A stretch of DNA of 64,000 bases from Billgrantia zhangzhouensis (GTDB lineage Bacteria; Pseudomonadota; Gammaproteobacteria; Pseudomonadales; Halomonadaceae), in NCBI RefSeq assembly GCF_021404465.1, contig NZ_JABFTT010000016.1:46869-110868 (forward strand), given 5' to 3'. Positions 17,650-26,292 of this stretch are shown piece after piece. The notes beneath the pieces are model-generated. The model made no database searches and was not told the origin of the DNA. It was given only the letters and a program-made list of their open reading frames with translations. Within the stretch, counting starts at the first letter, position 1. Each line of letters starts with the position of its first letter. A program made the translations under genes and the position numbers.

Positions 17650-18909
17650 CTAACGGAAGATGCTCACCAACCAGGGATTGAAGATAGTGAGAAGGATCAC
17701 CATGCAGGCCGCCAGTACAAAGGGCGTGATCCACTTGGTGATACGCGGCAGGCTGACGTTGCTGATGGCCGAAGCGACGTAGAGGCCGGCGCCCACCGGC
17801 GGCGTCAGCAGCCCCAGGCTCAGGGTCATGCAGGTGACGATGCCGAAGTGGATGGGATCGATACCGTAGCTTTGTTGGGCCACCGGCAGCAGGATCGGCA
17901 CCAAGATGATCAGCGCGGCGATGCCGTCGAGTACCATGCCCACCAATATTAGCATGGCGAAGACCAGCAGCATGAAAATTAGCGGACTCTCGGTGGCGCC
18001 CTGCATGAGCGCTGCCACCTGTTGGGGAATCTGGTTGTAGACCAGCACCCAGCCGAAGGCCTTGGCCGCAGCGATCAGGAACAGCACGATGGCGGTGTTG
18101 CGCGCCGTCCGTTGGAGAACCCCGGGAAGCTGCCCCCACTTCAGCTCGCGAAACAGCAGGCCGCCGATGATCAGCGCCATCAGGGTCGCCGCCGCGGCGG
18201 ACTCGGTCGGGGTGACGATACCGAAGGCAATGCCGCCGACGATCACCAGCGGAATGCTCAGAGTGAGCAGAGCGCCGCGCGTCGCCCCCCACAGGGGGAT
18301 GCGCTGCTTGTCACTGTCGCCGGCCTTGTGGGCGCGTTTCGCGATCAGGGCGACCAGACCGCTGATCAGCACGAACAGCACCAAGCCAGGAAGGATGCCG
18401 CCCAGGAACATCGCCCCGATCGAGACCTGGGCGATCACGCCATAGATGATGAAGACCATGGAGGGCGGGATGATCGGACCGAGCAGGCCGGCGCCCGCAG
18501 TGAGGGCGGCGGCGAACCCCTTGTCGTAGCCGTCACGCTCCAGCTCCGGGGTCATCACCCGGCTCATGATGGCGATCTGCGCCGTGGCCGACCCCATGAT
18601 CGATGCCAGCATCAGGTTCGAGGTCAGGGAGACATAGGCGATGCTGTGAGGAATCCAGGCGAACCAAGCACGGGCCGCGAGGATGATCCGCCGGGTGATT
18701 CCACCTTCGTTCATGATCTCGCCGAGCAGGATGAACAGCGGAATCGCCAGCAGATCGAAGACCTCCAGGGAACCGAAGATCACCTGGGGCAGGTTATCGA
18801 GCAGGCGATAGTTGCCGGAAGTCATGATGAAGGTGAAGGTCGAGGCCAGTAGCACGAAGGCGATGGGCATGCCGAGCAGCATGAACAACAGAAAGGCGAC
18901 AAGCGTCAT
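17650..18909 (-). CDS. TRAP transporter large permease, DctM type
   Basis: 419 residues with a full set of hydrophobic segments. Signatures: LLAIPLFILLGEIMNEGGITRRI, MLASIMGSATAQIAIMSRVMTPE, GLLGPIIPPSMVFIIYGVIA and LGLLTPPVGAGLYVASAIS. It starts 4 bases after the small-permease stop, with a GAGGAG site. It belongs with the small permease (18914) and binding protein (19479) as a full TRAP system divergent from mobA, so 3-hydroxybenzoate is the likely ligand. Confidence 0.92.
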   Translation of the reverse strand: MTLVAFLLFMLLGMPIAFVLLASTFTFIMTSGNYRLLDNLPQVIFGSLEVFDLLAIPLFILLGEIMNEGGITRRIILAARAWFAWIPHSIAYVSLTSNLMLASIMGSATAQIAIMSRVMTPELERDGYDKGFAAALTAGAGLLGPIIPPSMVFIIYGVIAQVSIGAMFLGGILPGLVLFVLISGLVALIAKRAHKAGDSDKQRIPLWGATRGALLTLSIPLVIVGGIAFGIVTPTESAAAATLMALIIGGLLFRELKWGQLPGVLQRTARNTAIVLFLIAAAKAFGWVLVYNQIPQQVAALMQGATESPLIFMLLVFAMLILVGMVLDGIAALIILVPILLPVAQQSYGIDPIHFGIVTCMTLSLGLLTPPVGAGLYVASAISNVSLPRITKWITPFVLAACMVILLTIFNPWLVSIFR

Positions 18910-18913
18910 GCGA

Positions 18914-19432
18914 TCACTCCTCGTCGCTGGCCAGAGTGAAGACCGTGCGTGAGCGATCCGGCAACCTGGCGATGAGGTGGAAGAGGGAAGTGGCGCAGAA
19001 GATCGGCACGATCAGGTAGAAGTGCCGCTTGGGCCAGTCGAGGGTGATGGCGATGTCGAAGGCGACCGAGGGTGAGCGCAGCCAGCCGATGGAATACCAG
19101 AGCATTACCGCCAGGATCGCTAGGCAGACCAGCTCGGTCAGCAAGTAGCAGGCCCGCTGGGCTGAGGCAGGAAGCTGGCCCACCAGCATGGTCAGGCGGA
19201 CGTGCTGGTCGTGGTGAATCGCGATAGAAATGGACAGGAAGGCCATCCAGATCAGGATATAGATCGCCAGTTCATTGGCGAAGTAAAGGGGGCTGTTGAG
19301 TAGGTAGCGTGCGAATACATTGGTGATCAGCAGCACGCCGAAGGCAGCAATCAGCAGGCTGCAGAGAAACTGCTCCACCCGGGCCAGCCCATGGCTGGCC
19401 CGGCTCAGCCAGGTGTCGTGTCGGGTATTCAT
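18914..19432 (-). CDS. TRAP transporter small permease, DctQ type
   Basis: 172 residues with four membrane helices: FLCSLLIAAFGVLLITNVFA, ELAIYILIWMAFLSISIAIH, the third in LLTELVCLAILAVMLWYSI and the last in FYLIVPIFCATSLFHLI. The start has a GTAGGGAG site. It partners the large permease at 17650. Confidence 0.88.
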   Translation of the reverse strand: MNTRHDTWLSRASHGLARVEQFLCSLLIAAFGVLLITNVFARYLLNSPLYFANELAIYILIWMAFLSISIAIHHDQHVRLTMLVGQLPASAQRACYLLTELVCLAILAVMLWYSIGWLRSPSVAFDIAITLDWPKRHFYLIVPIFCATSLFHLIARLPDRSRTVFTLASDEE

Positions 19433-19449
19433 GGGCTCTCCCTACCGAA

Positions 19450-19471
19450 GCGGGGCGCTCAGGCGTCCCGC
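19450..19471 (-). other. Hairpin between TRAP binding-protein and permease genes
   Basis: GCGGG-GCGC and GCGT-CCCGC pair with one mismatch around a TCAG loop, in the 46-base gap between the binding-protein stop and the DctQ start. Such hairpins often keep binding-protein mRNA more abundant than permease mRNA (inference). Confidence 0.4.
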
Positions 19472-19478
19472 CTCGGCC

Positions 19479-20486
19479 TTATTCGACGTCAACCAGCTCG
19501 GCGGATTGCTCCTGGAAGGCCTGGATCAGCGGATGATCGCCGAAGCGGTCGGCGAAGGCCTGGTTGGCCGGGGCGAAAACGCTCTCGGCGTTCTCGAGAG
19601 TAAAGACGTCGATGGCCTCCTGGAGGGTAGCGAGGTTGCGCTGCTCGGCCTCGATCTGAGCCTCGATCCCCCAAGCCAGGGCCTCTGCCATGGCCTCGTC
19701 GATGATCTGGCGCTCCTCGTCGGAGAGAGAGGCGTAGGTCGTCAGACTCATCACCGAGACGGCGGGGAAGGCCATATGGCTGGTGAGAGTCAGGTGCTCG
19801 GCCACCTCATAGAAGCCTGAGCCCACCAGGGCGTCGAGGTCGATATCCACGCCATCGAGAAGACCGTTCTGCAGCCCTTGATAGACGTCCGGCAGGCTGA
19901 TGGGAGTGGGCCTGGCATCCATGGCGCGCCACCAGGCATTCATCGCGGCGAAAGGGATGATGCGCATGTTCTTGCCGGCGACATCGTCCACGCTTTCGAC
20001 ACGCGCATCGCGCATCAGAATATGGCGCATGCCGGCGAAGGTGTAACCGAAGGCGTGCAGACCCCTGCCTTCCAGGTTGGCCAGCATCTGCTGGGCGGCC
20101 TCGGTTTCGCTGGCCTGGGCGGCCTCTTCCACGCTGTTAAAGAGGAAGGGGGTGAACCAGCCGACGATGGAGGGCTCGCGCTGGCTGGTCAGTGCCGCCG
20201 TCATGATGCCCATGTCGAGTAGCCCGGTCTCCATCTGGGAGAACATGGCCGACTCATCGCCTAACTGACCCGCAGGGAAGAGGGCGATGGTCAGATCGCC
20301 ATCGCTGCGCTCGGCGACAGCCTTGGCGAATTGCTCGGCGGTTTGGGTCCAGATGTGCTGGGACGGTGTGATCATGCCCAGACGCAGTTCCTTGGCCAGT
20401 ACGGGGGCGCTTGCCGCAGTCATGGAAGCCGAGAGCAGGATCAGGGTCAGGGGGCGGCGGATCGAAGGGCGTGCAGCGGTTGTCAT
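19479..20486 (-). CDS. TRAP transporter substrate-binding protein, DctP type
   Basis: 335 residues with a signal peptide (RRPLTLILLSASMTAASAPVLA). DctP landmarks: ELRLGMITPSQHIW, MFSQMETGLLDMGIMTAALTS, and VAGKNMRIIPFAAMNAWW with the conserved arginine. It is first gene of the operon divergent from mobA, with a 284-base control region containing TGATCA repeats. 3-hydroxybenzoate or a similar carboxylate is inferred as ligand from this arrangement. Confidence 0.9.
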   Translation of the reverse strand: MTTAARPSIRRPLTLILLSASMTAASAPVLAKELRLGMITPSQHIWTQTAEQFAKAVAERSDGDLTIALFPAGQLGDESAMFSQMETGLLDMGIMTAALTSQREPSIVGWFTPFLFNSVEEAAQASETEAAQQMLANLEGRGLHAFGYTFAGMRHILMRDARVESVDDVAGKNMRIIPFAAMNAWWRAMDARPTPISLPDVYQGLQNGLLDGVDIDLDALVGSGFYEVAEHLTLTSHMAFPAVSVMSLTTYASLSDEERQIIDEAMAEALAWGIEAQIEAEQRNLATLQEAIDVFTLENAESVFAPANQAFADRFGDHPLIQAFQEQSAELVDVE

Positions 20487-20544
20487 TGTCGGCTCGCTTG
20501 TCGGTGGTCAGGAAGTGGTCATTCTTTGATCTATGTCAGTATTA

Positions 20545-20566
20545 TGATCATCACAATAATGATCAA
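20545..20566. promoter_or_regulatory. Candidate MarR operator 1 of the mobA-TRAP region
   Basis: Two TGATCA palindromes at 20545-20550 and 20560-20565 lie inside a longer AT-rich dyad beginning ATTATGATCA. The site is 60-80 bases upstream of the TRAP binding-protein start. Confidence 0.6.
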
Positions 20567-20665
20567 TAATCCGAAAGTCGACGTCATGTCCGGGGTGGCA
20601 GAACATCGTTGGATGTCGCCTCGCGACACATGGCTCGGCAAAAAGTCTAATTGTTTGTTCTGAAG

Positions 20666-20690
20666 TTGATCACAATACTGATCATTGTCA
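20666..20690. promoter_or_regulatory. Candidate MarR operator 2 of the mobA-TRAP region
   Basis: TTGATCA (20666-20672) and TGATCAT (20679-20685) share the TGATCA and CACAATA elements with the site at 20545. It is closer to mobA, about 80 bases upstream of its start. Confidence 0.6.
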
Positions 20691-20770
20691 TGACGATTCG
20701 CCGCTGCGGGCTCACCCTATCCCCTGATGGAACCCACAACGACCCGTAGCACACGGGATGGAGAAAACAG

Positions 20771-22660
20771 ATGCAGTATTTCCTCAACGGCTACCGTAGT
20801 GGCGACCCGCGACTCCAGCCTGTGGCCGAGGGACGCAGCGAGGCACAGGGACCCCTACCGGAGGAGGTGGATGTGCTCATCGTTGGCTCTGGTCCCGCCG
20901 GACTGCTGCTGGCGGCCCAACTGTCGAGCTTTCCGAATATTATCACTCGCGTGGTGGAGAAGGCCGATGGAGCCCTCGCGGTGGGGCGCGCCGACGGCAT
21001 CGCCTGCCGCACGGTGGAGATGTTCGAGGCCTTCGGCCTGGCCGAGCGGATGACCACCGAGGCCTACTGGGTCAACGAGACCCATTTCTGGGGCCCGGCC
21101 CCCGGCGACAAGTCACGGATCACTCGGCTCGGCCGCGTGCAGGACGTGCGCGACGGCCTCTCCGAGTTCCCCCATGTGATCGTCAACCAGGCTCGCCTGC
21201 TCGACTTCCTGCTGGAGTACATGCACAACTCCCCGAGCCGACTGCGGGTCGACTACGGCCACGAGACGCTCAAGGTGGAGGCGCCCGAGGCCCCCGGCGA
21301 GCGCGTCGCGGTGACCCTCAGGGCGGCGGAGGGCGAGAAGACCGTGCGCGCCCGCTACGTGGTCGGCTGCGACGGCGCCCACAGCGTGGTGCGCGACTCC
21401 ATCGGTCGCGTGCCCCAGGGCCATGGCGAGGACAAGGCGTGGGGCGTGATGGACGTGCTGGCGGTGACCGACTTCCCGGACATCCGCTTCAAGTGCACCA
21501 TCCAGTCCGCTGAGGCGGGCAACATCCTGCTGATCCCCCGCGAAGGCGGCTACATGGTCCGGCTCTACGTCGACATGGGCAACATCGCCCCGGACGCCTG
21601 GCTGACCAAGGAGGAGGTGCTGGCCAAGGCCCAGGCGGTGCTGGCGCCCTACACCTTCGAGGTGAAGGAGACCGCCTGGTTCTCCGTCTACCGGGTCGGC
21701 CACCGGGTCACCGACAAGTTCGATGACGTCGACGACGACCAGATGGAGAGCCGCACGCCGCGGGTCTTCATCGCCGGCGACGCTTGCCACACCCACACCG
21801 CCAAGGCCGGCCAGGGCATGAACGTGTCGATGCAGGACACCTTCAACCTCGGCTGGAAGCTGATCTCAGTGCTTGAGGGGCGCAGCCCGGCGAGCCTGCT
21901 GCACACCTACAACGCTGAGCGCCACGTCATCGCCGAGAACCTGATCGAGATGGATACCCGCTGGTCACGGGCGATCGGTGCGGCCCAGGACGCCGACGAC
22001 CCCGAGGCCGCCATGAAGGGGCTGGCCGAAGTGCAGCGCCAGTTCGTCACCAACAGCGAGTTCACCGCGGGCTTCGCCACCCACTATGCACCGAATCTGC
22101 TCACCGGTGACGACAGTCACCTGCACCTGGCTACCGGCTTCCCGCCTGGGCGTCGGTTCCACTCCGCCGAGGTCATCCGGCTCGGCGATGCCAAACAGAT
22201 CCACCTGGGGCACGTGCATCGCGCCGACGGCCGCTGGCGTCTCTACGCCTTCGCGGACATGGTCGACCCGAGAAGCCCCGGCTCGCGCTTCAACCAGTTG
22301 ATGGACTTCCTGGCCAGCGACGCCTCGCCGATCCGGCGCTTCACCCCGCAAGGGGCCGACCCGGACGCGATCTTCGATGTCCACGGCATCATTCAGCAGT
22401 CGCATCTCGAGGTGGACTGGGCCGAGATGCACGATCTACTCAAGCCCCACAAGGGCTCCCTCGGCCTGCAGGACTACCAGAAGGCCCACGCGCCGGTGTC
22501 GGGCACCGACCAGGACATCTTCGACCTGCGCGGCATCGACCGCGGCGCCGGTGCCCTGGTGGTGGTACGCCCGGACCAGTATGTCTCCCTGGTGCTGCCG
22601 TTGGATGGCTTCGATGCGCTCGACGCGTTCTTCTCTAACTTTATGGTAGAGCTGGACTGA
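20771..22660 (+). CDS. mobA: 3-hydroxybenzoate 4-monooxygenase
   Basis: 629 residues, matching the long phenol-hydroxylase-type flavoproteins. FAD-binding GSGPAG lies at residues 39-44. The DG motif is CDGAHSVVRDSIG. The GD motif is FIAGDACHTHTAKAGQGMN. A C-terminal thioredoxin-like domain (about 440-629) ends in GALVVVRPDQYVSLVLPL. The N-terminus (MQYFLNGYRSGDPR) and overall pattern resemble MobA of Comamonas, which hydroxylates 3-hydroxybenzoate to protocatechuate. It is divergent from a TRAP operon whose distal gene is a MarR regulator. A weak GGAG site precedes the ATG. Confidence 0.85.
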   Translation: MQYFLNGYRSGDPRLQPVAEGRSEAQGPLPEEVDVLIVGSGPAGLLLAAQLSSFPNIITRVVEKADGALAVGRADGIACRTVEMFEAFGLAERMTTEAYWVNETHFWGPAPGDKSRITRLGRVQDVRDGLSEFPHVIVNQARLLDFLLEYMHNSPSRLRVDYGHETLKVEAPEAPGERVAVTLRAAEGEKTVRARYVVGCDGAHSVVRDSIGRVPQGHGEDKAWGVMDVLAVTDFPDIRFKCTIQSAEAGNILLIPREGGYMVRLYVDMGNIAPDAWLTKEEVLAKAQAVLAPYTFEVKETAWFSVYRVGHRVTDKFDDVDDDQMESRTPRVFIAGDACHTHTAKAGQGMNVSMQDTFNLGWKLISVLEGRSPASLLHTYNAERHVIAENLIEMDTRWSRAIGAAQDADDPEAAMKGLAEVQRQFVTNSEFTAGFATHYAPNLLTGDDSHLHLATGFPPGRRFHSAEVIRLGDAKQIHLGHVHRADGRWRLYAFADMVDPRSPGSRFNQLMDFLASDASPIRRFTPQGADPDAIFDVHGIIQQSHLEVDWAEMHDLLKPHKGSLGLQDYQKAHAPVSGTDQDIFDLRGIDRGAGALVVVRPDQYVSLVLPLDGFDALDAFFSNFMVELD

Positions 22661-22720
22661 AAGCATCGTCTCGCCATTCACCGGGGCCAACGACGGCGTT
22701 GACCCTTTCGTGCCGGCAGC

Positions 22721-23623
22721 TCATGGATACCTACCGCTGCGGCGATTCTCCACCAACACCTCGAGAATGGCGTTGGCCTCTTGCATGATCGGCGAGGGCG
22801 CTTCCCCCTTGCGTCGGCTGCAGAGCACCGGCGAGGTCAGCCCCGGGGCGGCGAGGTAGACGTAGACGATGCCGTCGCGGCGGACGCGCTTGACCTGCTC
22901 CGGCACTAGGGTAATGCCGATTTCCGAGGCGACCAACGCTAGCGCTGTCTGCAGCTCGTTGGCTTCCTGGGCCACGGTGACTTTGAGCCCGCGGCGACGA
23001 AACAGTCCCAGTGTCATGTCGGCCAGGCTGGGGCGCGGCTGGGCCGGAAACAGTACCAGGGGATATTCGGCGAGCTGGGCCAGTGTCGGCGTGGTCTCGG
23101 CCAGCGGATGACCTTCGGGCAGAGCGGCCATCAGCGGCTCGTCGAACAGGTTTTCCTGCTCAACGTCGGGATCGTCAATACGCATGCGGCCGAAGCCCAT
23201 ATCGATGCGCCCGCTCTTGAGCGCTTGCACCTGCTGCACCGTGGTCAACTCTGCCAGTACCAACTCGACATTATCCTTTTGTCGTAACTCGCGCACCAGC
23301 AGGGGCAATTGCCCGTAAAACACCGAGGGAACGAAGCCGATGCCGAACATCACGCGCTTGCTGCGGGCCAGGCGTTGGGTGGCGGCCACGGTGGCGTCGA
23401 CCTTCTCCAATATCTGCAGAGTATGCTCATGAAAGAACTGGCCCGCTGGCGTCAGGCGCAGCCCACGTGCGCTCCTCTCGAACAGATAGGCGCCTATCTC
23501 TCCTTCCATTTGCTTGATTTGTCGAGATAAAGGCGGCTGTGCCATGTGCAGCTTGGCGGCCGCTCGGGTCAGGTTAAGCTCCTCCGCCACGACGCAGAAG
23601 TAGCGCAGATGTCGCAGCTCCAT
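22721..23623 (-). CDS. catR: LysR-family regulator of the catechol/benzoate genes (CatR/CatM/BenM type)
   Basis: 300 residues from the ATG at 23623 (MELRHLRYFCVVAEEL), with a CTGGAGGT site. The N-terminal helix-turn-helix reads NLTRAAAKLHMAQPPLSRQIKQME. The effector domain contains GIGFVPSVFYGQLP and IGITLVPEQV, as in CatM/BenM. These proteins activate cat and ben genes with cis,cis-muconate (and benzoate for BenM). It is divergent from catB, and an ATAC-N7-GTAT box overlaps its own ribosome-site region, which would allow autorepression. It is paralogous to the regulator at 58646. Confidence 0.88.
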   Translation of the reverse strand: MELRHLRYFCVVAEELNLTRAAAKLHMAQPPLSRQIKQMEGEIGAYLFERSARGLRLTPAGQFFHEHTLQILEKVDATVAATQRLARSKRVMFGIGFVPSVFYGQLPLLVRELRQKDNVELVLAELTTVQQVQALKSGRIDMGFGRMRIDDPDVEQENLFDEPLMAALPEGHPLAETTPTLAQLAEYPLVLFPAQPRPSLADMTLGLFRRRGLKVTVAQEANELQTALALVASEIGITLVPEQVKRVRRDGIVYVYLAAPGLTSPVLCSRRKGEAPSPIMQEANAILEVLVENRRSGRYP

Positions 23624-23624
23624 G

Positions 23625-23639
23625 ATACCTCCAGGGTAT
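23625..23639. promoter_or_regulatory. CatR/BenM binding box upstream of catB
   Basis: ATACCTCCAGGGTAT matches the ATAC-N7-GTAT consensus of CatM/BenM exactly. It starts 1 base from the catR start codon and about 90 bases upstream of catB. Confidence 0.75.
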
Positions 23640-23725
23640 GGATGACGACCTAAACGATATTGGTTCGGCCGCGCCGGGGCAATCAGACTGCCATGGTATC
23701 GAAACACCGAACCGCCGGAGCGCGC

Positions 23726-24844
23726 ATGTCATCTGTCATCGAGTCCATCGAAACGCTGCTGGTCGACCTGCCGACCATCCGCCCCCACAAGCTCTCCATG
23801 ACCACCATGGCCTGCCAGACGCTGGTCATCGTGCGCCTTCGCGACAGCGACGGCATCGAGGGGCTGGGCGAAGGCACCACCATCGGCGGGCTCGCCTACG
23901 GCCCCGAGAGCCCCGAGAGCATCAAGCGCAACATCGACGCCTACCTGGCGCCGCTGCTGATCGGCCAGCCGGCAGGCGCCGTCGCCACGCTACGGGCCCG
24001 ACTCGACCGCCATGCCCGCGGCAACGCCATCGCCAAGTCGGCGCTGGAGACCGCGCTGCTCGACGCCCAGGGCAAGCGCCTGGGACTGCCCGTGGCCGAG
24101 CTGCTCGGCGGCGTGCGCCACGACCACCTGCCGGTGCTATGGACCCTGGCCAGCGGTGATACCGCCCGCGACATTGACGAGGCCTTCCAGCGCCTGGAAC
24201 AGCGTCGCCACTGTGACTTCAAGCTCAAGATCGGTGCCAACGCCGTGGACGACGACGTGCGCCACGTGGCCGCGATCAAGCAGGCGCTGGGCGAGCGGGC
24301 CAGTGTGCGGGTCGACGTCAACCAGGCCTGGGACGAGAGTACCGCCGTGCGCGGCATCGCCGCGCTGCAGGCCGCCGGCATCGACCTGATCGAGCAGCCG
24401 ATTCCCGCCCGCGAGCAGGCCGGGCTGGTACGCCTGGCCAACCGCTTCGAGGTGCCGATGCTGGCCGACGAGGCGGTGGCCGACGCCCGCGACGGCTTCG
24501 CCCTGGCCGCGGCCGGCTTCAATGGCGCCTACGCGCTGAAGATTGCCAAGGCCGGCGGCCCGCGCGGCGCCCTGGCGCTGGCCCAGGTCGCCCAGGCGGC
24601 CGGCATCGGCCTCTACGGTGGCACCCTGCTCGAGGGCACCATCGGCACCGCCGCCTCGTTGCACGCCTGGGCGACGCTGCCCGAGCTGGCCTGGGGCAGC
24701 GAGATGTTCGGCCCGCTGCTGCTCAAGGAGGACATCGTCGCCGAGCCACTGGCCTACGGCGAGTTCGGCGTCGCGCTGCCCACCGGGCCGGGGCTGGGAG
24801 TCGCCCTGGATGAAGACAAACTCGCGCACTTCACACGCAAGTAA
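23726..24844 (+). CDS. catB: Muconate cycloisomerase
   Basis: 372 residues from the ATG at 23726, the standard CatB length; upstream in-frame ATGs would add unrelated residues. Enolase-superfamily features: the KxK catalytic motif in CDFKLKIGAN, metal ligands in VRVDVNQAWDE and LIEQPIP, and GMLADE-like PMLADEAVADA. The N-terminus LLVDLPTIRPHKLSM is typical of CatB. It cyclises cis,cis-muconate to muconolactone in the catechol ortho pathway. First gene of catBCA. A near-identical paralogue lies at 59621. Confidence 0.95.
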   Translation: MSSVIESIETLLVDLPTIRPHKLSMTTMACQTLVIVRLRDSDGIEGLGEGTTIGGLAYGPESPESIKRNIDAYLAPLLIGQPAGAVATLRARLDRHARGNAIAKSALETALLDAQGKRLGLPVAELLGGVRHDHLPVLWTLASGDTARDIDEAFQRLEQRRHCDFKLKIGANAVDDDVRHVAAIKQALGERASVRVDVNQAWDESTAVRGIAALQAAGIDLIEQPIPAREQAGLVRLANRFEVPMLADEAVADARDGFALAAAGFNGAYALKIAKAGGPRGALALAQVAQAAGIGLYGGTLLEGTIGTAASLHAWATLPELAWGSEMFGPLLLKEDIVAEPLAYGEFGVALPTGPGLGVALDEDKLAHFTRK

Positions 24845-24860
24845 ACGGAGGACCTCACGC

Positions 24861-25151
24861 ATGCTGTTTCAGGTGGAAATGACCGTTAGGCTGCCGCCGT
24901 CGATGCCGGCTGAAGAGGCCGCCGCGATCAAGGCGCGCGAGAAGGAGTACGCCCAGGAGCTTCAGCGCCAGGGCAAGTGGCGCCACCTGTGGCGGGTCGC
25001 CGGCAGCTACGCCAACGTCAGCATCTTCGACGTGCGCGACAACGCCGAGCTGCAGGAGATCGTCGCGGGCCTGCCGCTCTTCCCGTGGATGGAGATCGGC
25101 GTCAAGCCGCTGTGCCGCCATCCGTCCTCCATCCGCGACGACGACAGCTGA
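24861..25151 (+). CDS. catC: Muconolactone delta-isomerase
   Basis: 96 residues, the CatC length. The N-terminus MLFQVEMTVRLPPSMP and the segment WRHLWRVAGSYANVSIFDV are diagnostic, ending PLCRHPSSIRDDDS. It converts muconolactone to 3-oxoadipate enol-lactone. It starts 16 bases after catB with a CGGAGG site and is paralogous to the gene at 60772. Confidence 0.96.
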   Translation: MLFQVEMTVRLPPSMPAEEAAAIKAREKEYAQELQRQGKWRHLWRVAGSYANVSIFDVRDNAELQEIVAGLPLFPWMEIGVKPLCRHPSSIRDDDS

Positions 25152-25207
25152 GTCACGACGCATCACGCCAGCCCCGTAGGGCAACCAACGACAACGAGGA
25201 ATGACCC

Positions 25208-26182
25208 ATGACCGTGAAGATCTTCGATACCCCCGAGGTGCAGAACTTCCTGAAGGCCGTCTCCGGCTTCGACGAGCAGGGCGGCAGCCACCGCGCCAAG
25301 CAGATCATGCATCGCCTGCTCTCCGACCTGTACCGGCTGATCGACGACTTCGACGTCACCCCGGAGGAGTACTGGTCGACCGTCAGCCTGCTCAATGCGC
25401 TGGGCGGCCAGACCCAGTTCGGCCTGCTCTCGCCGGGGCTCGGCTTCGACCACTACCTCGACATGCGTCAGGACGCCATCGACGCCGAGGCCAAGCGCAA
25501 CGGCGGTACGCCGCGCACCATCGAGGGCCCGCTCTACGTCGCCGGCGCCCCCGAGGCCGAGGGCTTCGCGCGCATGGACGACGGTCAGGACCCGGACGGT
25601 GAAACCATGTGGTTGACCGGCCAGGTGCGCGATGTCGACGGCAAGCCGGTGGCCGGCGCCAAGGTCGAGATCTGGCACGCCGACTCCAAGGGCGGCTACT
25701 CCTTCTTCGACAAGACCCAGAGCGAATACAACCTGCGCCGCACCATCGTCACCGATGCGCAGGGCCGCTATACCGCGCGCAGCATCATCCCCTCCGGCTA
25801 CGGCGTGCCGGAAGGTGCCCCCACCGACCAGGTGCTCAAGGCTCTGGGCCGCCACGGCCAGCGCCCGGCGCACATCCACTTCTTCATTTCCGCGCCGGGG
25901 CACCGTCACCTGACCACCCAGATCAACCTGGCCGGCGACCCCTATACCTTCGACGACTTCGCCTTCGCCACCCGTGAGGAGCTGGTCATTCCGGCGAACC
26001 GCATCGAGGACCCGGCCGAGATCGCCCGGCGCGAACTGGACGGCCCGTTCTCCGAGGTGGTCTTCGATGTCGAGCTGGCGCGTACCGAGGCCCCCGAGCT
26101 GCAGGTTCGCCACAAGCGCCCGCGGGCCCTGGAAGACGCCGAGGATCAGGCCAGCCAACTGGCCGGCGCCGCCGAGGTCTGA
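25208..26182 (+). CDS. catA: Catechol 1,2-dioxygenase, copy 1
   Basis: 324 residues. The non-haem Fe(III) ligands of intradiol dioxygenases are in place: Y164 (KGGYSFFD), Y198 (IIPSGYGVP), H222 and H224 (RPAHIHFF). The N-terminal helical linker domain forms the dimer interface in this family. It opens catechol to cis,cis-muconate. It is third in catBCA and directly upstream of benA, so catechol produced by BenABCD is consumed by the same transcript. Very similar to the second copy at 33682. Confidence 0.95.
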   Translation: MTVKIFDTPEVQNFLKAVSGFDEQGGSHRAKQIMHRLLSDLYRLIDDFDVTPEEYWSTVSLLNALGGQTQFGLLSPGLGFDHYLDMRQDAIDAEAKRNGGTPRTIEGPLYVAGAPEAEGFARMDDGQDPDGETMWLTGQVRDVDGKPVAGAKVEIWHADSKGGYSFFDKTQSEYNLRRTIVTDAQGRYTARSIIPSGYGVPEGAPTDQVLKALGRHGQRPAHIHFFISAPGHRHLTTQINLAGDPYTFDDFAFATREELVIPANRIEDPAEIARRELDGPFSEVVFDVELARTEAPELQVRHKRPRALEDAEDQASQLAGAAEV

Positions 26183-26220
26183 GCGCCCGCCGCGTCCCGA
26201 CCCCATCCCAACATGCAGCG

Positions 26221-26255
26221 CTCCCCCGCCGGCCCCGGGCCGGTGGGTAGGGGAG
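26221..26255 (+). other. Hairpin between catA and benA
   Basis: CTCCCC (26221-26226) pairs with GGGGAG (26250-26255), and a GC-rich inner stem built on CCGGCCC / GGGCCGG lies between them. There is no T run, so it is more likely an mRNA-processing or attenuation element than a terminator. Confidence 0.4.
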
Positions 26256-26292
26256 CCTCACGACCTGACAAGAGCCACGAGGAGTTGGAGCC

